64,000 nt of DNA from Austropuccinia psidii. Its lineage: Eukaryota > Basidiomycota > Pucciniomycetes > Pucciniales > Sphaerophragmiaceae. The position numbers and the translations under genes are program-made. Below are positions 25,226 to 37,634 of the stretch, in pieces. Where the stretch lies: assembly GCA_023105745.1 (NCBI GenBank), contig JALGQZ010000011.1, positions 25,067,975 to 25,131,974 on the forward strand. The letters run 5' to 3'. Numbering within the stretch: position 1 is the first letter of the stretch; every line of letters begins with the position of its first letter. The notes under the pieces are model-generated. The model was not told where the DNA came from, did not search any database, and saw nothing but the letters and a program-made list of their open reading frames with translations.

Positions 25226-25523
25226 ATTTCCCCACAATTTCAAGAACTCAATTGAAAATACAGGTCTCATGATCTAACACCACCAAACCTTATTTCATAA
25301 TACAGGTCACATGTCAAAAACCCAAATTGGAGACCTGAAAAATTCAAAGTCCCCTTTTTTTTGACACTCCCATGGAGGCCCCCTCCCCCCCTCAATTCCT
25401 TTTTCCTCATGGCCTAGACAGAGGCTCATCACAAAAACGCAACTTCTTAATATTTTTTCTGAAGGAAATCCCCTCCATCCATCCACATTATCCTAATTTT
25501 TTAGGAATACTCAGTAGCTAAGC

Positions 25524-25528
25524 TCAGC
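25524..25528. repeat. Target-site duplication TCAGC (left)
   Basis: TCAGC at 25524-25528 is repeated at 27329-27333 and brackets the family-C solo LTR. Confidence 0.9.
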
Positions 25529-27328
25529 TGTAACGTGTGGATATGAAACTTTGATTAAAAAATCAAGTACTTTTCCTGTCCTCAAAATTTGTATAAGGTA
25601 AAATTCAGTTAAAAATAGTATGAAATATTATTTTTAAGAGAAAACACGCCAATTTTATTGTTTATCACTTTATTAGTATAAAACAATAATATAAAAATTT
25701 ATCCAAAAAATACTCTACAAGAGATATTTTAAGGCTACAAAAGAAATTTCTTCAAGAGCAATTTCAATTGGAATTAATTGAGCAAAGAACTGCAAGCAAT
25801 TAATTAAAGAACAAAGTCTTTAAAAAGAATATTTAAAGAGAAAACACGCCCAAAAGTGACCAGAGTGAATTTGGAAACAAAGTGACAAGGTTTACAGTGA
25901 TGAAAGATGCTTTAATTCACTTTTGGGGTGGTTCAGGGGTAAAAATGATTATAAGAGTTACAAACAATGATTATAATGATTTTTTCACGTGGTTAAAAGG
26001 ATTAAAATGATTTAAAAGTGGTGGTTGGAATCTTTGATTGATTGGTTTAACAGTTTTAAACTAATTAATAAAAGGAAAAGATTCTAACATCAAGAGAAAA
26101 GTGGGGCAAAGAAGACATTCTTTTATAGCCATCAATTTTCTTACTCCAAAGGTAAAATTTACTCTTGTCAGTTGTGAAAAAAAGTCTGACAACAGAAAAG
26201 CCAATTATGGCATCATTGAACCCTGGTTTAGACCAAAAAGGGCTGGTTTAAGCCATTTTTAGCCATTTTAGACCCTTAAATCAGCCATTACTATAGCAAT
26301 ACCAGGCCTAGAGCCCTCAAAACACGTCAGAATGTGTTTCAGAGACGTAGAAACCAGTTAAAACTGTTTTTACTATGATGGTTTTATCTTAAGGGTAGTT
26401 TTACCCTCTTGGCAACAGCTAAAACTACCCCAGTTGGTATCAAAACCTCATCATCAATTGAGTCCACAGACCCTGTAACTCAATTCCAGGCCAAAAGTGA
26501 TGAACTTTTGCGTGAATTTTGACATCCCACGCCTGTCAGCAAGGATTTTGGGGGTCTAGCTCCCCCTTAGAGCTGGAGTTCCTTTCCCCCCTCAAATTTA
26601 ATATTTCCAATTTATTTTTTCCTTTAATTCCTCATCATGTATTATACTTATAATTTACATATGTAATTCAATTCAATTGTACAGTACAATACAGTAATAA
26701 TTGACACCTCATATGTAAATCAAAGTTCACTTATGTAATACACGCGCACATTTTGACATTTCAATTGAATTCAATTGAAAATACTTCAATTCCTCATAAC
26801 TTCTAAACTAAACACAACACCTCAATTTTAACACAAAAATTGATGGTTAACACCACATGTGGTGTGAATTAAATTAAGGTTTTGAGGATTTTCAACTTTT
26901 GTATTGAAAATACTAAAAACTTAATTTAAGCTTATTTAGAGTTGAGTTACAAGAATTTCACTCAGAGGTGACCCCACCTGATTTTTTATGAGGAATCCAA
27001 TGGTGAAATAAATTTTATATGTTTATTCATTGGATAAAAAGTTATAATAAATTTTATTTAACTTTTTTCCAAATTTATTTATTTTTTCACAATTTTGTTA
27101 AAATTTCATTTTTACTTAATTTTTTCAAGTATAAATGTAATTTTATATTTACAAAATTTAATGTATTTTTATTTTTAAATTATAATTAATTTTTTATTTT
27201 TAATATAATTTTATATTTATATTTTGATTTTTATTTTAATAATATAAATAAATTTATTTTATTTATATTAGTATGTTTTTTTATATTTGTGGTCTTTTGG
27301 GTATATGAAATTACCTCTAAGGCTCACA
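25529..27328 (-). mobile_element. Solo LTR, family C
   Basis: This 1800-bp sequence is the reverse complement of the element-C LTRs (54954-56778 and 62321 to the end). On minus it starts TGTGAGCCTTAGAGG and ends with a mutated CACGTTACA. The 5-bp repeat TCAGC flanks it. Removing it rejoins CTCAGTAGCTAAGCTCAGC with AGTATAG of the D LTR tandem repeat. No internal region remains, so it arose by LTR recombination. Confidence 0.93.
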
Positions 27329-28048
27329 TCAGCAGTATAGCTATCCCATCCCCATTCCAAAATTTTGCTCAGTAGCTAAGCTCAGTAGCACTGTCTGAGG
27401 GATTTATAATTAATTGTAGTTAACAGTTGGTCTACTTTTAATTCATAAACTCATCTCCTTGACTATCTCCATCCCATTATTGCTCAGTAGCTAATCTCAG
27501 AAGCACTGTCTGAGTCTTCTTTATATAATTAATAGTAGATAACAGCTGGTCTAAATTGATTTATAAGTTAAACTCATTGACTATCCCATTGATATTGTTA
27601 CCCCATTCCTAAATTCTTCTCAGTAGCTAAGCTCAGTAGCACTGTCTGAGTGATTTATAATTAATAGTAGTTAACAGCTGGTCTACTTTAATTCATAAAC
27701 TAATCTCATTGACTACCTCCATTCCTAAATCTGCTCAGTAGCCAAGCTCAGTAGCATTGTCTGTGTGTTTTATAGATAATAGTAGTTAAAAGTTGGTCTA
27801 CATTATTTTATAAATCCATCCCATTGACAAGGTTCTTTACTCAGTAGCCAAGCTCAGTAGTAAATTGAACAATAGTAGTGTCTGTTATCCCAGGTTATCA
27901 TCATAAAACTATTAAACCCTTAAAAAATTTAGTAGTGTTTGTTATTATTATTTATCATATTATCAACAGTGTTATCATCAAAATTGGAAATCCCTCAAGG
28001 TGTTACTGTTCTCAGTAAAGAAATTGAAAAGTCTTTTCCCAGTTTTAT
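27329..28048 (+). mobile_element. Element D 5' LTR, second part
   Basis: It continues the D LTR after the solo family-C LTR. GATTTATAATTAATAGTAG plus TTAACAGCTGGTCTAC matches the B LTR read on minus (GATTTATATATAGCTGTAGTTAACAG, then TAGGTCT). Most of it is a tandem repeat (27368-27895). It stops at 28048, where element A is inserted after the duplication TTTAT (28044-28048). Confidence 0.72.
27368..27895 (+). repeat. Tandem repeat, about 4.5 units of 106-137 bp
   Basis: Units begin CTCAGTAGCTAAGCTCAGTAG at 27368, 27483, 27619, 27734 and 27840 (the last is short). A further unit starts at about 25510 and is broken by the solo LTR. Within most units CTCAG...CTGAG can pair as a small hairpin, followed by TTAACAG and GGTCTA. 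The B LTR has only one comparable block, so the expansion is specific to D. Confidence 0.85.
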
Positions 28049-30014
28049 TGTAAGGTTTGACTATGAAACAATAAGTAAAAATTACTAATATTTTACTTAT
28101 TGTACTATGAATGTCCTTATAAATGAAATAAATATGATAAAAATAATTATAATAATAAAGAATTATTATAATTATGGCATAAAAATAATTATATTATCAA
28201 TAAAATATAATAATATAATTTATATTATAAAAAATAATATAATAAAAATAAATATATTAATATAAAATAATTAATATACTTAATAGCACTTTATTATTGT
28301 TACAAACAAATAATAAAGGTGTGAAAAATTGTTTTTTATTAATAAAAAACACTTAATAACAATAATATTACCAATATTAAAGTTATAAATTAATATAAAT
28401 ACTATTTATATTAATTAAAGAATTATTAAAAGAATAATATAGAGAAATTTATTATAATAAGAGAAAATAACCTACTTTTAACACTTAATATAATAATTTT
28501 GAGATTTTTATGCCAAAATAATGTAAATACAACTTTTCCAAATTGTATTTACAATAAAAAATAGAGAAATTTACAAATATTCTTGATTTTTACGTGGAAA
28601 TGAGTTTTAGAGGGATTTTTAACAAAAACAATTAAACAAATGATTTAATCAGGTCAAAATTTATGATTATAGTAGGATGATCCTTGGTCTTTAATAATAT
28701 AAAAGTTTTATATATAAAGAATAAAGAAATTACCTTTTTCATTGTATTGATTTAATGTTTTTGATGCGTCTGAGGGGAAAACAGAGTAAAAAGAGCTCTA
28801 TTTATAGTAAATACCTCCCTCCTAGAGTCAACAGGCTTCTAGTAGACGTGTAATGATCATATCCACTCTAATTGATCAATATTTTGAGGTTTGGTGATGA
28901 TTACATCATTATTGCACCATTATTTAGAGTTATCACTATAACTCTAAGTTTGATGACGTCAAATGCTTGGCAGAACCCCAAATTTCGTGTATTTTATTAG
29001 TTTTAATCATAAACTAATAGTATTCACCAATTTGATCACTTATATGACTGTTAAACTTAATTTAAGGTTACAGTGAGTGATCATAAATGATCAAATTAAG
29101 CTCAAGCTTTGATCCTTAATAACATTTAATACTTACACGCTAAAGCAATTCAGAGAGTGAATTCTAATAGCTTGGCATAACCTTATTATGCTTCCAAGAG
29201 CATTTAATTACATCATCAAAACTCTATTTTTGATGATTTTTCTTGTAACTCATCTTTTCTGTTGAAATTTAATATTTTAAACTTCAAACTATGATTTCAA
29301 GGGGTTATACCTTGAATATTATAATAAAGAATACATCATTTCCTCACAAATGAACTATTAGAATCCAACTGTCTACTTTTTTTTAAGTTTGGACCACTTT
29401 CACAACAAAGTGGTCAACAGCTCTGCTGGTTTTAATCAATAATTCCTTACAGATTATAACCTTGTTTATAACTTGTGAAACAAGCTTCATTTCTGTGTTC
29501 CTACAGTAATTATGTGATGACTTTACCTTTGGTTCATCACTATATCATGCATAGTTCAAGAGATATTAGCTAAAATCCTTGAATATATGCGTTGACCAAA
29601 AAAGTGCATGTATTCAGGTTAATTCCTTAAGTATTGATTTTTAAGCTTAGCTTATTAATTGTTTTATGTGTGGATTCTTATGGAGGATCCAATGGTACCA
29701 TTTATTTCACATGTTGTGCCATTAGTGTTTGAAATAAATGAGGATTTGTGGTTTTTATAAGGTATTATTACTTATAACCTATTAAATATTGACTTTACAG
29801 ATATGCCATAAAAATGGTATATGTGTATTTTACCATGGGGAATCCGATGGTATAATTTATTTTACATGCTTATTCATTGGTTTTTAAGTTAAACCAAGTT
29901 TTGTCCCAATTTATGGTATTTTTATAGTTTTAAGGTACTTATTTTTAATGTATAATTATATTAAATATTTCTTGTGACCTTTTTGGGTATGTGGTCATAT
30001 CTCAAAGGTTCAAA
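28049..30014 (-). repeat. 3' LTR of element A
   Basis: 1966 bp. On minus it starts TTTGAACC (the TGTGAGCC of relatives, altered in both A LTRs) and ends CCTTACA. It is preceded on minus by a short purine tract, GGTAGGGAA (30015-30023), the probable plus-strand primer. Confidence 0.93.
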
Positions 30015-30129
30015 TTCCCTACCACAAGAAAATATTGTACCACAATCTGATATGTGTAATTAGCGTATCATCCACTGTCCTACCTCTTCAATAGACTTTG
30101 TTAGTCTTGAAGTTCAATAATGCTTAACT

Positions 30130-33100
30130 TTTCTATTTTTCAGGTTTTCTTTCATGTCTGAAACCTTCTTAGTAGTTTATCAGCATTTGTTATATCTTTC
30201 TCAAGTAGCCATTAATCTTCTTGAGTTGAATTTCTATACCTTACAAGGCATTCCCTTTCTTTTTTGTTTCTTGTCCTTCTTTCTTTAAGGAATTTTACTA
30301 TTTTCTTTTCCTCTCCTTCTTCCAAGGGGGAATTTCAAGTGGGGGTTTATTTCTTAGTGGAAATTGCTCCTTGTCACTTGAGCTGTAAGGTTTTATCAGA
30401 CTTACAGGGAAAGTTGGGTGTTTGTTCATTAGTTCACCTGTGAGTTCCAATTGCACAGCATTAGGTCCATGAAGTGCTTTTATCATAAATGGTCCTGCAA
30501 AGGAATCTTTTAATTTATTTGGGCCTTTTATGTTATTGAAATTAAGGGTTGATACTAGTACCAAGTCTCCTATTTTGAAGTCAGGTGGCTTATGACTTTT
30601 ATCACATCTTTCTTTTGCATATTTGAAAGAATCTTGCATACATCTGTTTGCATGGTGTATTGACTTGTCAAGCATTATCTTAAAACTGCTTGCTGTTGGA
30701 TGTATATCCACTAAGTCCTTTTTGAGGGTATCATAAGGAAGTCTTGGATTCCAACCTTTTTCTAGCATTGCTGGGGTTTTTCCAATAGAAGAATGGATTG
30801 ATGTTTTATATACCAGTTCAAGAGCTGGTATTAGTGTACACCAATCATGGGTAAAACCATCAGAATCTTTGAATTCTAGCCCATAAGCACAGAATCTTCT
30901 GATCATGTCCTCTAAGGTCTGTATCATTCTTTCTGCTAAACCATCAGTTTGAGGATGGTAAGCTGTTGAGAATGATAACTTTGGCCCAAACAAGTTATGG
31001 AGATTTGTCCATAATGCTGAAGTGAACTTTGGGTCTCTGTCACTTATAATATTCTGGAATAAGCCTGTATGGCTAATAACTTTATTCCATATCATTATGG
31101 CTGTGTCCATAGCTGTGTCATCATAATGACATGGTAGGAACATGGGAGTTTTGCTATACCTGTCAACCAATACTAGGCATGCATTATAGCTTATGTCTCC
31201 TTGTGGAGGTAATGCTGTTACCCAATCCATATAAACTATTTCCCAAGGGGATTTTGGTTCTTGGATTTGAATCATCATTCCAAATTTCTTTCCTGCGGCT
31301 CTGTTGGCTTTTTGATATCTGTCACAGGTTTGGCAGTATTATATAACATCTTTCTTCCAATTTGGCCACCAAGAGCAGGTTTTCACCCTCTCTAGTGTTC
31401 TGTCTTCTGAAAGGTGTCCAGCTGCAACACTATCATGACACTCATGTAAAATAGTGTTTATCAGGGTTCTATCTGTTAAGGCCATAACACATGTGTGTTT
31501 TGCTCTATGGTAAAGGATTCCATCAAGGAGGTGGAATCTTCCTTCATCATATGCCTTTTTCCATGTTTCATCTAGTTTTGATGAAAGTGATGGGTCTTTG
31601 CAGTCTTTCATTAGAAGTTGGCTTAAGATATGGCAATTTTTGTCTATCTTATAGCTTTCTTTAACTTGGTTAAAGAATCCTGTGCCAATGTCTGTGACAC
31701 ATATTCCTTCTATATGGTGTTCTTCTTGTGGTACCCATGCTGGATTGTCAGGGGTATTTGCTAGAGCCCATCTGCTAAGACCATCTGCATTTTTATGAAT
31801 ATTACCAGATTTATGAGCAATAGTAATATTTCCTCTATATTCTTGGATAGCAATTTGCCATCTCAGCATATGTCTCTTTGGAGTTTTCATATTTAATAGA
31901 TATTTTACAGCATTACAGTCTGTAATCACATCAAATACTGTTCCATCCAAATAGTAATGTAATTTTTCTAAATCCCACACTAAGCAGAGGCATTCCATTT
32001 GGCTTGCTCCATATCTTGCTTCTGTTGGCTTTATCTGTCTGGAAATAAAACAAATTGGTCCTTCCACTGGTTTATCATTGATAATTTGTGTCTGGTGTAG
32101 TGCAGCACCTAGTCCTTCTCCACAAGCATCAATGTAAAGTTTGAAGGGTAGTTTACAATCTGGCATTAGAAGAAATGGGGCATTTGTTAAGGAATTTTTC
32201 AATTCTTCATATGCTTTGACTCTTTCTTCTGTCATTTCATAGACAGTTTGTTGGTCACATAGCTTATACAAGGATTTAGCAATTTTTGCAAAGTCCTTTA
32301 TATGTTGTCTATAGTAACCAGCAAATCATAGAAATGATTGCATTTATTTTTTGGTTTGAGGCATTGGTTTAAGTAGTACTGCTGCTACTTTATTCTTGTC
32401 TATGCATAGACTAAGTCAAGATACAACATGTCCTAGTGCTTTTAATTCACTGTATGCAAAATGACACTTTTTCAAGGAAATTTTCATATTCACTTGGACT
32501 ATTTTTTGTAGTACCCTTTCCAGTCTTGTAAGGTGATTTTCCCAAGTTTCTGAGCAAACTATGATATCATCAATGTAGATAATTAACCATCCTTCTGATA
32601 ATTCTTCAAGAAATATGGTATTCATCATTCTTTGATAATGGGAAGGTGCATTTTTTATGCCAAATGGCATTCTTAAGTATTCAAAAATTCCACAGTGGAC
32701 TATTATCCTCAGTAGTTTTTTGGCATTTTCTGTTAAGACATTTTGATGAAAACCCTTTAAGGCATCCATGGCTGTGATGAACTTAGCTTATGACAATTGT
32801 GTCAATGTCTCATGGATCCTGGGTATTGGATACCTGTCTGGAATGGTATAGGTGTTCAGGGCTCTGAAGTCTCCTAACACTCTTGATTTTCCATTATTCC
32901 AAGTTATAATGACAGGTGTAGTGACTTCTACCTGCTCATTATGTCCTACCTTTCTTAATACTCCAAGGTCCATTAATTCTTTAATGTGTACCTCTAAGGC
33001 TTCTCTAGCCCTTGGACTAGCTGGGTAAGTAGGTCTCCTTAGTAGAGGTGGGTAAGGTTTTTCCACATTAAGAATTATATCCACTTCATGTACAATTATG

Positions 33101-34770
33101 GAACCTAGTGGCTCTTTGTCAGTTGCAAAGGCATTTTTATACTTAAATAAGAGGTCAAGGAATTTTTCTTTCATTTTTTCTGTTAATTCTTGATTGAATT
33201 CTGCCTCTTTAAGTTGTTCAGATATAAAAACTTCCTTTTATGGAATTTTTTCTTCATTCTTAATAACTGTGATCTGTTTTTTGTTATTTAAGAATCCAAA
33301 CTTTTGTCTTTTGTTGTCTCCTATGGTAAAATATCTATCCTTTTGGTTGGAGATATCTATACCATAAATTGATAAGTAGTCATTCCCAAGTATGAAGTGA
33401 TTACTAGTACAGTTGTCCATTACTACAAACTCTACTTTGATTCTGACACATCGTGAGGGGTGAGGAAAAATTAGTGTTAAATCAATTATTCCAAGGGGCT
33501 TCATGCTCTCACTTGCACTACTAAATTTGACACCTTGTATTGGCATAAGTTTTTCTTGCCAGTCTGGGACAATGGTTTTTAAATAACTTTTACCAACACA
33601 GGTGCAATATGATCCTGTATCTAAGTTAACTTTTCCTTCTTGGTTATCAACCTTAACAATACTTATACTTCATTTTCCAGCTGTATATCCCATTCCTCTT
33701 GCAGGTTTGGTCCTATACATTTTGACATCTTGTATGTTTGTCAGGTTTGTGTCAGATGTCCCAACTTGTGGTAAGTTTGAGTTAAAATCCAGTACTTCAT
33801 AAATTATATCAATATTATTAATTTGTGCATTAATTATATTGATTTCATCACTTTCAGAGCTTTCTGACTCTTCTGTCTCTTTTTCAGAGTCAGATTCCTC
33901 TTCTTTGCCATTGTGGTTTTCCGTTTCCACAATTTCATTAATCTTTGCCCTTTCAAGGCAATTATTGGCTAAGTGTCCAATACCTCCACATTTATGGCAT
34001 TTTCTTTGCTCATTATTGTTGGATGTATTGGGCTTGAAGGATTCTTTTGATTTATATTTTTTGATAAATGGTTTGTTTGGGTTTTCAATGTCCAATTTCT
34101 TCCAAGTCCTGCCAATTTTTGTTCTTGTCACTATGTCTTCTAGTGCATTGATATACTCTTCTGTGGAGCATGGTTCTATACACCTGCTTCTTAGGGCATG
34201 TTCTAGCTCTCCTCCACATTTCTTGAGTATTTTCATATGCACCATTTTTTGTGACATTTCTGGGTACAATGCATTAAGTCTTTCAACTTGTTTTAAGAAC
34301 CAAGTTAGAGGTTTGTCTTTGTCTGGGTAAAAGAAAGAATTTTCAAATGCATTTTCTATTTTGTACCTCCAGGCATCATTAGCCCACTTGGTGATTATTT
34401 CTTGTTTCCACCAAGACCAGGTATTTTTGCCATTTGTTTGCCTTATGCCATAATACTGTCTTTTTGCAGATTTTTCAAACAATGAATGTAATCTTGCAGT
34501 GATTAATTCATCTGGTATGGCATAATCTTCTTGTAGCATATCAATTGTTTTGATAAATGACATGTGGTCATATTCACCTTCTCCTGTGAATGTTGGCCAT
34601 TCTTTCAATTGAGGTGCTTCCTTCATTAAGACTTGGTTATTGTCTTGGTGACTCAAGTCTGTTATGAATGGATTTGTTAATTCCTCTTTTGGTTTAAAAG
34701 GGCTTCTTATGTGAGAAAATGGTGTTGATAACTTTGGCGTATTTAAATTAGCCTCATTAATTTTATCCAT
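30130..34770 (-). pseudogene. Element A gag-pol, broken by in-frame stops
   Basis: One continuous minus-strand frame. Domains in order: Gag (34770-33670) with the CCHC zinc knuckle CHKCGGIGHLANNC near 34000; aspartic protease with DTGSYC near 33630-33610; reverse transcriptase with YIDD near 32575; RNase H beginning near 32140 ([15 protein letters not shown]); integrase with zinc-binding H/C residues (31440-31300), a D,D,E core (HMDW-type YMDW, SDRDPKF, GLAERM) and a chromodomain-like tail (LVRYRNSTQED) past a further stop. Premature stops lie at 33667, 33235, 32785, 32413, 32344, 32326 and 31336, then 30295. All pieces stay in the same frame, so I see substitutions but no frameshift. At 32785 the codon is TAA where element C has CAA. 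Dead copy. Confidence 0.93.
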
Positions 34771-34773
34771 TTT

Positions 34774-36156
34774 TTAAGTAATAAGCCTTATTTCACTTTG
34801 AATGTCATCTTTCAGATGCATTCTTGCTTCATCACTCTTTTCCACATGGTCCAAAAGTAATTTTTGGTGTGATGAAGTCTTTTCTTCAAATTTTTCTACA
34901 GAAATACTTAATTTGTTTAATTTTTCTGTAAGATTGTCAATACTCACGTCATAATTGATTAGCAAGGTTTCTTCTTTGATATCACTTATGTATTTATACA
35001 ACTCTTGTTGTCCTTGTATTAATTTCTGAGTATTGTCAATTAATACTTTTGGTTTATTATTTTCAATCATAAATTTTATGTTATCAATTTCTTTCTTATT
35101 TTGTACAACAAGTTTTGTTAAAGATGATAAACTGTTATTTATTTCTTGGAAAGATAATAAACTATTTTTAATGTCTTCAAGAGGTAAAATACTATTTTTA
35201 AGCTCTGTTAAAGTATTTACAACATCAGGAGACAAGGTTATTTCTTTGGGAAATGGGGTTGTCTCATTCTTTGTTCCTCTTTGTCTTTGAATTCCATCAA
35301 AGTTCTGGCCATGTTGAAGACATTTCCCATGGAATCTTTTTGGATCTTGGGGATCCTGTAGCTTGGGGAATATGGTTTTCTCCAATTTTTTTTCTTGTTC
35401 TTCTTCCCTTCTTGGGGAGGTGGGTTGACTTGGGGCTTGCTGGTAGAAGCTACTGGGGCTTCTTCCTTGGTTGCCTCCTTCTTTTTGGCATGAAACTCCT
35501 TGATCTTTTTGATTTGAGGTTTGGATGATAGTGGATTCCATCCATTGGAGTATCTCACTATTTCCTCCTCTTTGAGGAACTTTTTCAGGATGTGCCAGGA
35601 GTTCATCACTCCTTGGTGTATTTGAGGCAACCTTTCCCAATCTTTGTCCTTGTACACTGTGTAGTACTGTTTGTATCGGCTCATGTAAATGTCTATTTGA
35701 GCCCTCTGAATGTGATTTGTACCTGTTTGAGTTACTCATACTTAGTTCCAATTCAGGTTCAGATATCATGGGCATTTCTGGGACTTGCCTTTGGGATAAG
35801 GCACTTCCTTGTGTGGATTCTGTTCCACTGGGGATATTGCCCTTCCTTTTCCCTTTTGAGGAATCAATTCTACCTCTGAGTCCAGCTCTATCTGATTGGA
35901 TGGAGTATTGTGAGCCTCTTCTGGTAGTCATATTATAAGAAAAATAAGAAATAAGAGGATTCAGAACAGGAATTTTCTTATGGCAACTTATAAATGAGGT
36001 ACTCACCTTCAGAGTCTTGAATGGTGGGTCCTGGAAAGTCCAATTTCTTGGCTTTCTTTCTTTTGGTAATTATTGGTGTTGGAGAACTTTGACAAGTTTC
36101 TTCCACCAATCTTTCATCAGTGGTTTGGTTATCCTCTGTTGGGTTTTCTTCAAACA
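34774..36156 (-). pseudogene. Element A upstream gene: spliced ORF1 and overlapping coiled-coil frame
   Basis: The first exon (36156-36007) follows a TTTTTTAG acceptor. A GTGAGT donor and an ACCAG acceptor bound an 86-bp intron (35921-36006). In exon 2 one frame (35684-35238) carries conserved blocks also seen in element C: YRIPKIQKDSMGN and FNMARTLMEF. A second frame, open from 36006 to 34774, overlaps it completely and continues alone from about 35235 as a long Leu/Ile/Lys/Glu-rich, coiled-coil-like stretch up to the start of gag. ORF1 has stops between 35780 and 35690, so this copy is not functional. No known domain is recognised. It is probably an accessory or N-terminal Gag product. Confidence 0.6.
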
Positions 36157-36617
36157 CTAAAAAAGACAAATATATATAAGTCTTTTATATAAAAGTGTTA
36201 TTTTTGGTAAGATATGGAAATTTTCCACGTAGAAATTGCTTTTATATCTTTTTATAGAAAAAAAATGAAAATAATTAAAGAAATAAAATTAAAATGAATA
36301 AAAAAAAACTTTTTTATTGGCTTTTAATATTTTTAATATTTTTTATGTTTTTTATTTTTAAAGAATAAAATAAAAATGAATATGATTCTTTATAAAATTA
36401 TTTTTAATTTATAAAATATCTTTTTTAATCACTAGAGTCACTCAAAGAAAGTTTTTGCAAGTCTAAGGATGTGAAAAACCACGTGTAAGACAGTACAATT
36501 GCTTTCCAAATGCCTCAATAGCTTTTAAAATCATTATATAATCTTATGATTATAAGTATAATTTATTATTGGATAAGACCAATGAGGATCTTTTTAAAAA
36601 GGTCTTTTAGAGTAAAT

Positions 36618-36637
36618 ATCATGTCCAGGCCCCCAAA
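36618..36637 (-). other. Primer-binding site of element A
   Basis: Directly after the 5' LTR end (CCTTACA) minus reads TTTGGGGGCCTGGACATGAT. Element C has almost the same string in the same place (56779-56798). The priming tRNA, or a self-priming mechanism, cannot be settled by eye. Confidence 0.7.
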
Positions 36638-37634
36638 TGTAAGGTTTGACTATGAAACAATAAGTAAAAATTCCTAATATTTTACTTATTGTACTATGAA
36701 TGTCCTTATAAATGAAGTAAATATGATAAAAATAATTATAATAATAAAGAATTATTATAATTATGGCGTAAAAATAATTATATTATCAATAAAATATAAT
36801 AATATAATTTATATTATAAAATATGATATAATAAAATAAATATATTAATATAAAATAATTAATATATTTAATGGCACTTTATTATTGTTACAAAAAAATA
36901 ATAAAGCCATAAAAAATTGTTTTTTATCAATAAAAAACAATTAATAACAATAATATTACCAATATTAAAGTTATAAATTAATATAAATACTATTTATATT
37001 AATTAAAGAATTATTAAAAGAATAATATAGAGAAATTTATTATAATAAGAGAGAATAACCTACTTTTAACACTTAATATAATAAATTTGAGATTTTTACG
37101 CCAAAATAATGTAAATACAACTTTTCCAAATTGTATTTACAATAAAAAATAGAGAAATTTACAAATATTCTTGATTTTTACGTGGAAATGAGTTTTAGAG
37201 AGATTTTTAACAAAAACAATTAAAAAAATGATTTAATCACGTCAAAATTGATGAATATAGTAGGATGATCTTTGGTCTTTAATAATATAAAAGTTTTATA
37301 TATAAAGAATAAAGAAATTACCTTTTTTATTGTATTGATTTAATGTTTTTGATGCATCTGAGGGGAAAACAGAGTAAAAAGAGCTCTATTTATAGTAAAT
37401 AACTCCCTCCTAGAGTCCAACAGGCTTCTAGTAGACGTGTAATGATCATATCCACTGGAATTGATCAATATTTTAAGGTTTGGTGATGATTACATCATTA
37501 TTGCGCCATGATTTAGAGTTATCACTATAACTCCAAGTTTGATGACGTCAAAGGCTTGGCATAACCCCAAATTTCGTGGATTTTATTAGTTTTAATCATA
37601 AACTAATAGTATTCACCAATTTGATAACTTATAT
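36638..37634 (-). repeat. 5' LTR of element A, 3' portion
   Basis: Matches 28049-29043 closely, with scattered substitutions. It is interrupted at TTATAT by element B and resumes at 48834. Confidence 0.93.

Larger units (their letters stand above)
24113..25528 (+). mobile_element. Element D 5' LTR, first part
   Basis: It starts TGTGGTATACC...ACCAGTTT, like the element-B LTR read on minus (TGTGGTATTCC...ACCAGTTT). It contains a threefold tandem repeat (24996-25225). It ends at CTCAGTAGCTAAGCTCAGC, where the solo family-C LTR is inserted, and continues at 27329 and again at 49806. The three parts together come to about 2.4 kb, longer than the 1865-bp B LTR, mainly because of extra tandem repeats. 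Similarity to B is weak in this part, so the 5' boundary is less sure than the 3' one. Confidence 0.6.

Noticed and set aside
30001..30025. GGTTCAAATTCCC, which resembles a tRNA gene B box
   Set aside because: It is the junction of the element-A LTR and its purine tract. No A box or cloverleaf could be drawn around it.
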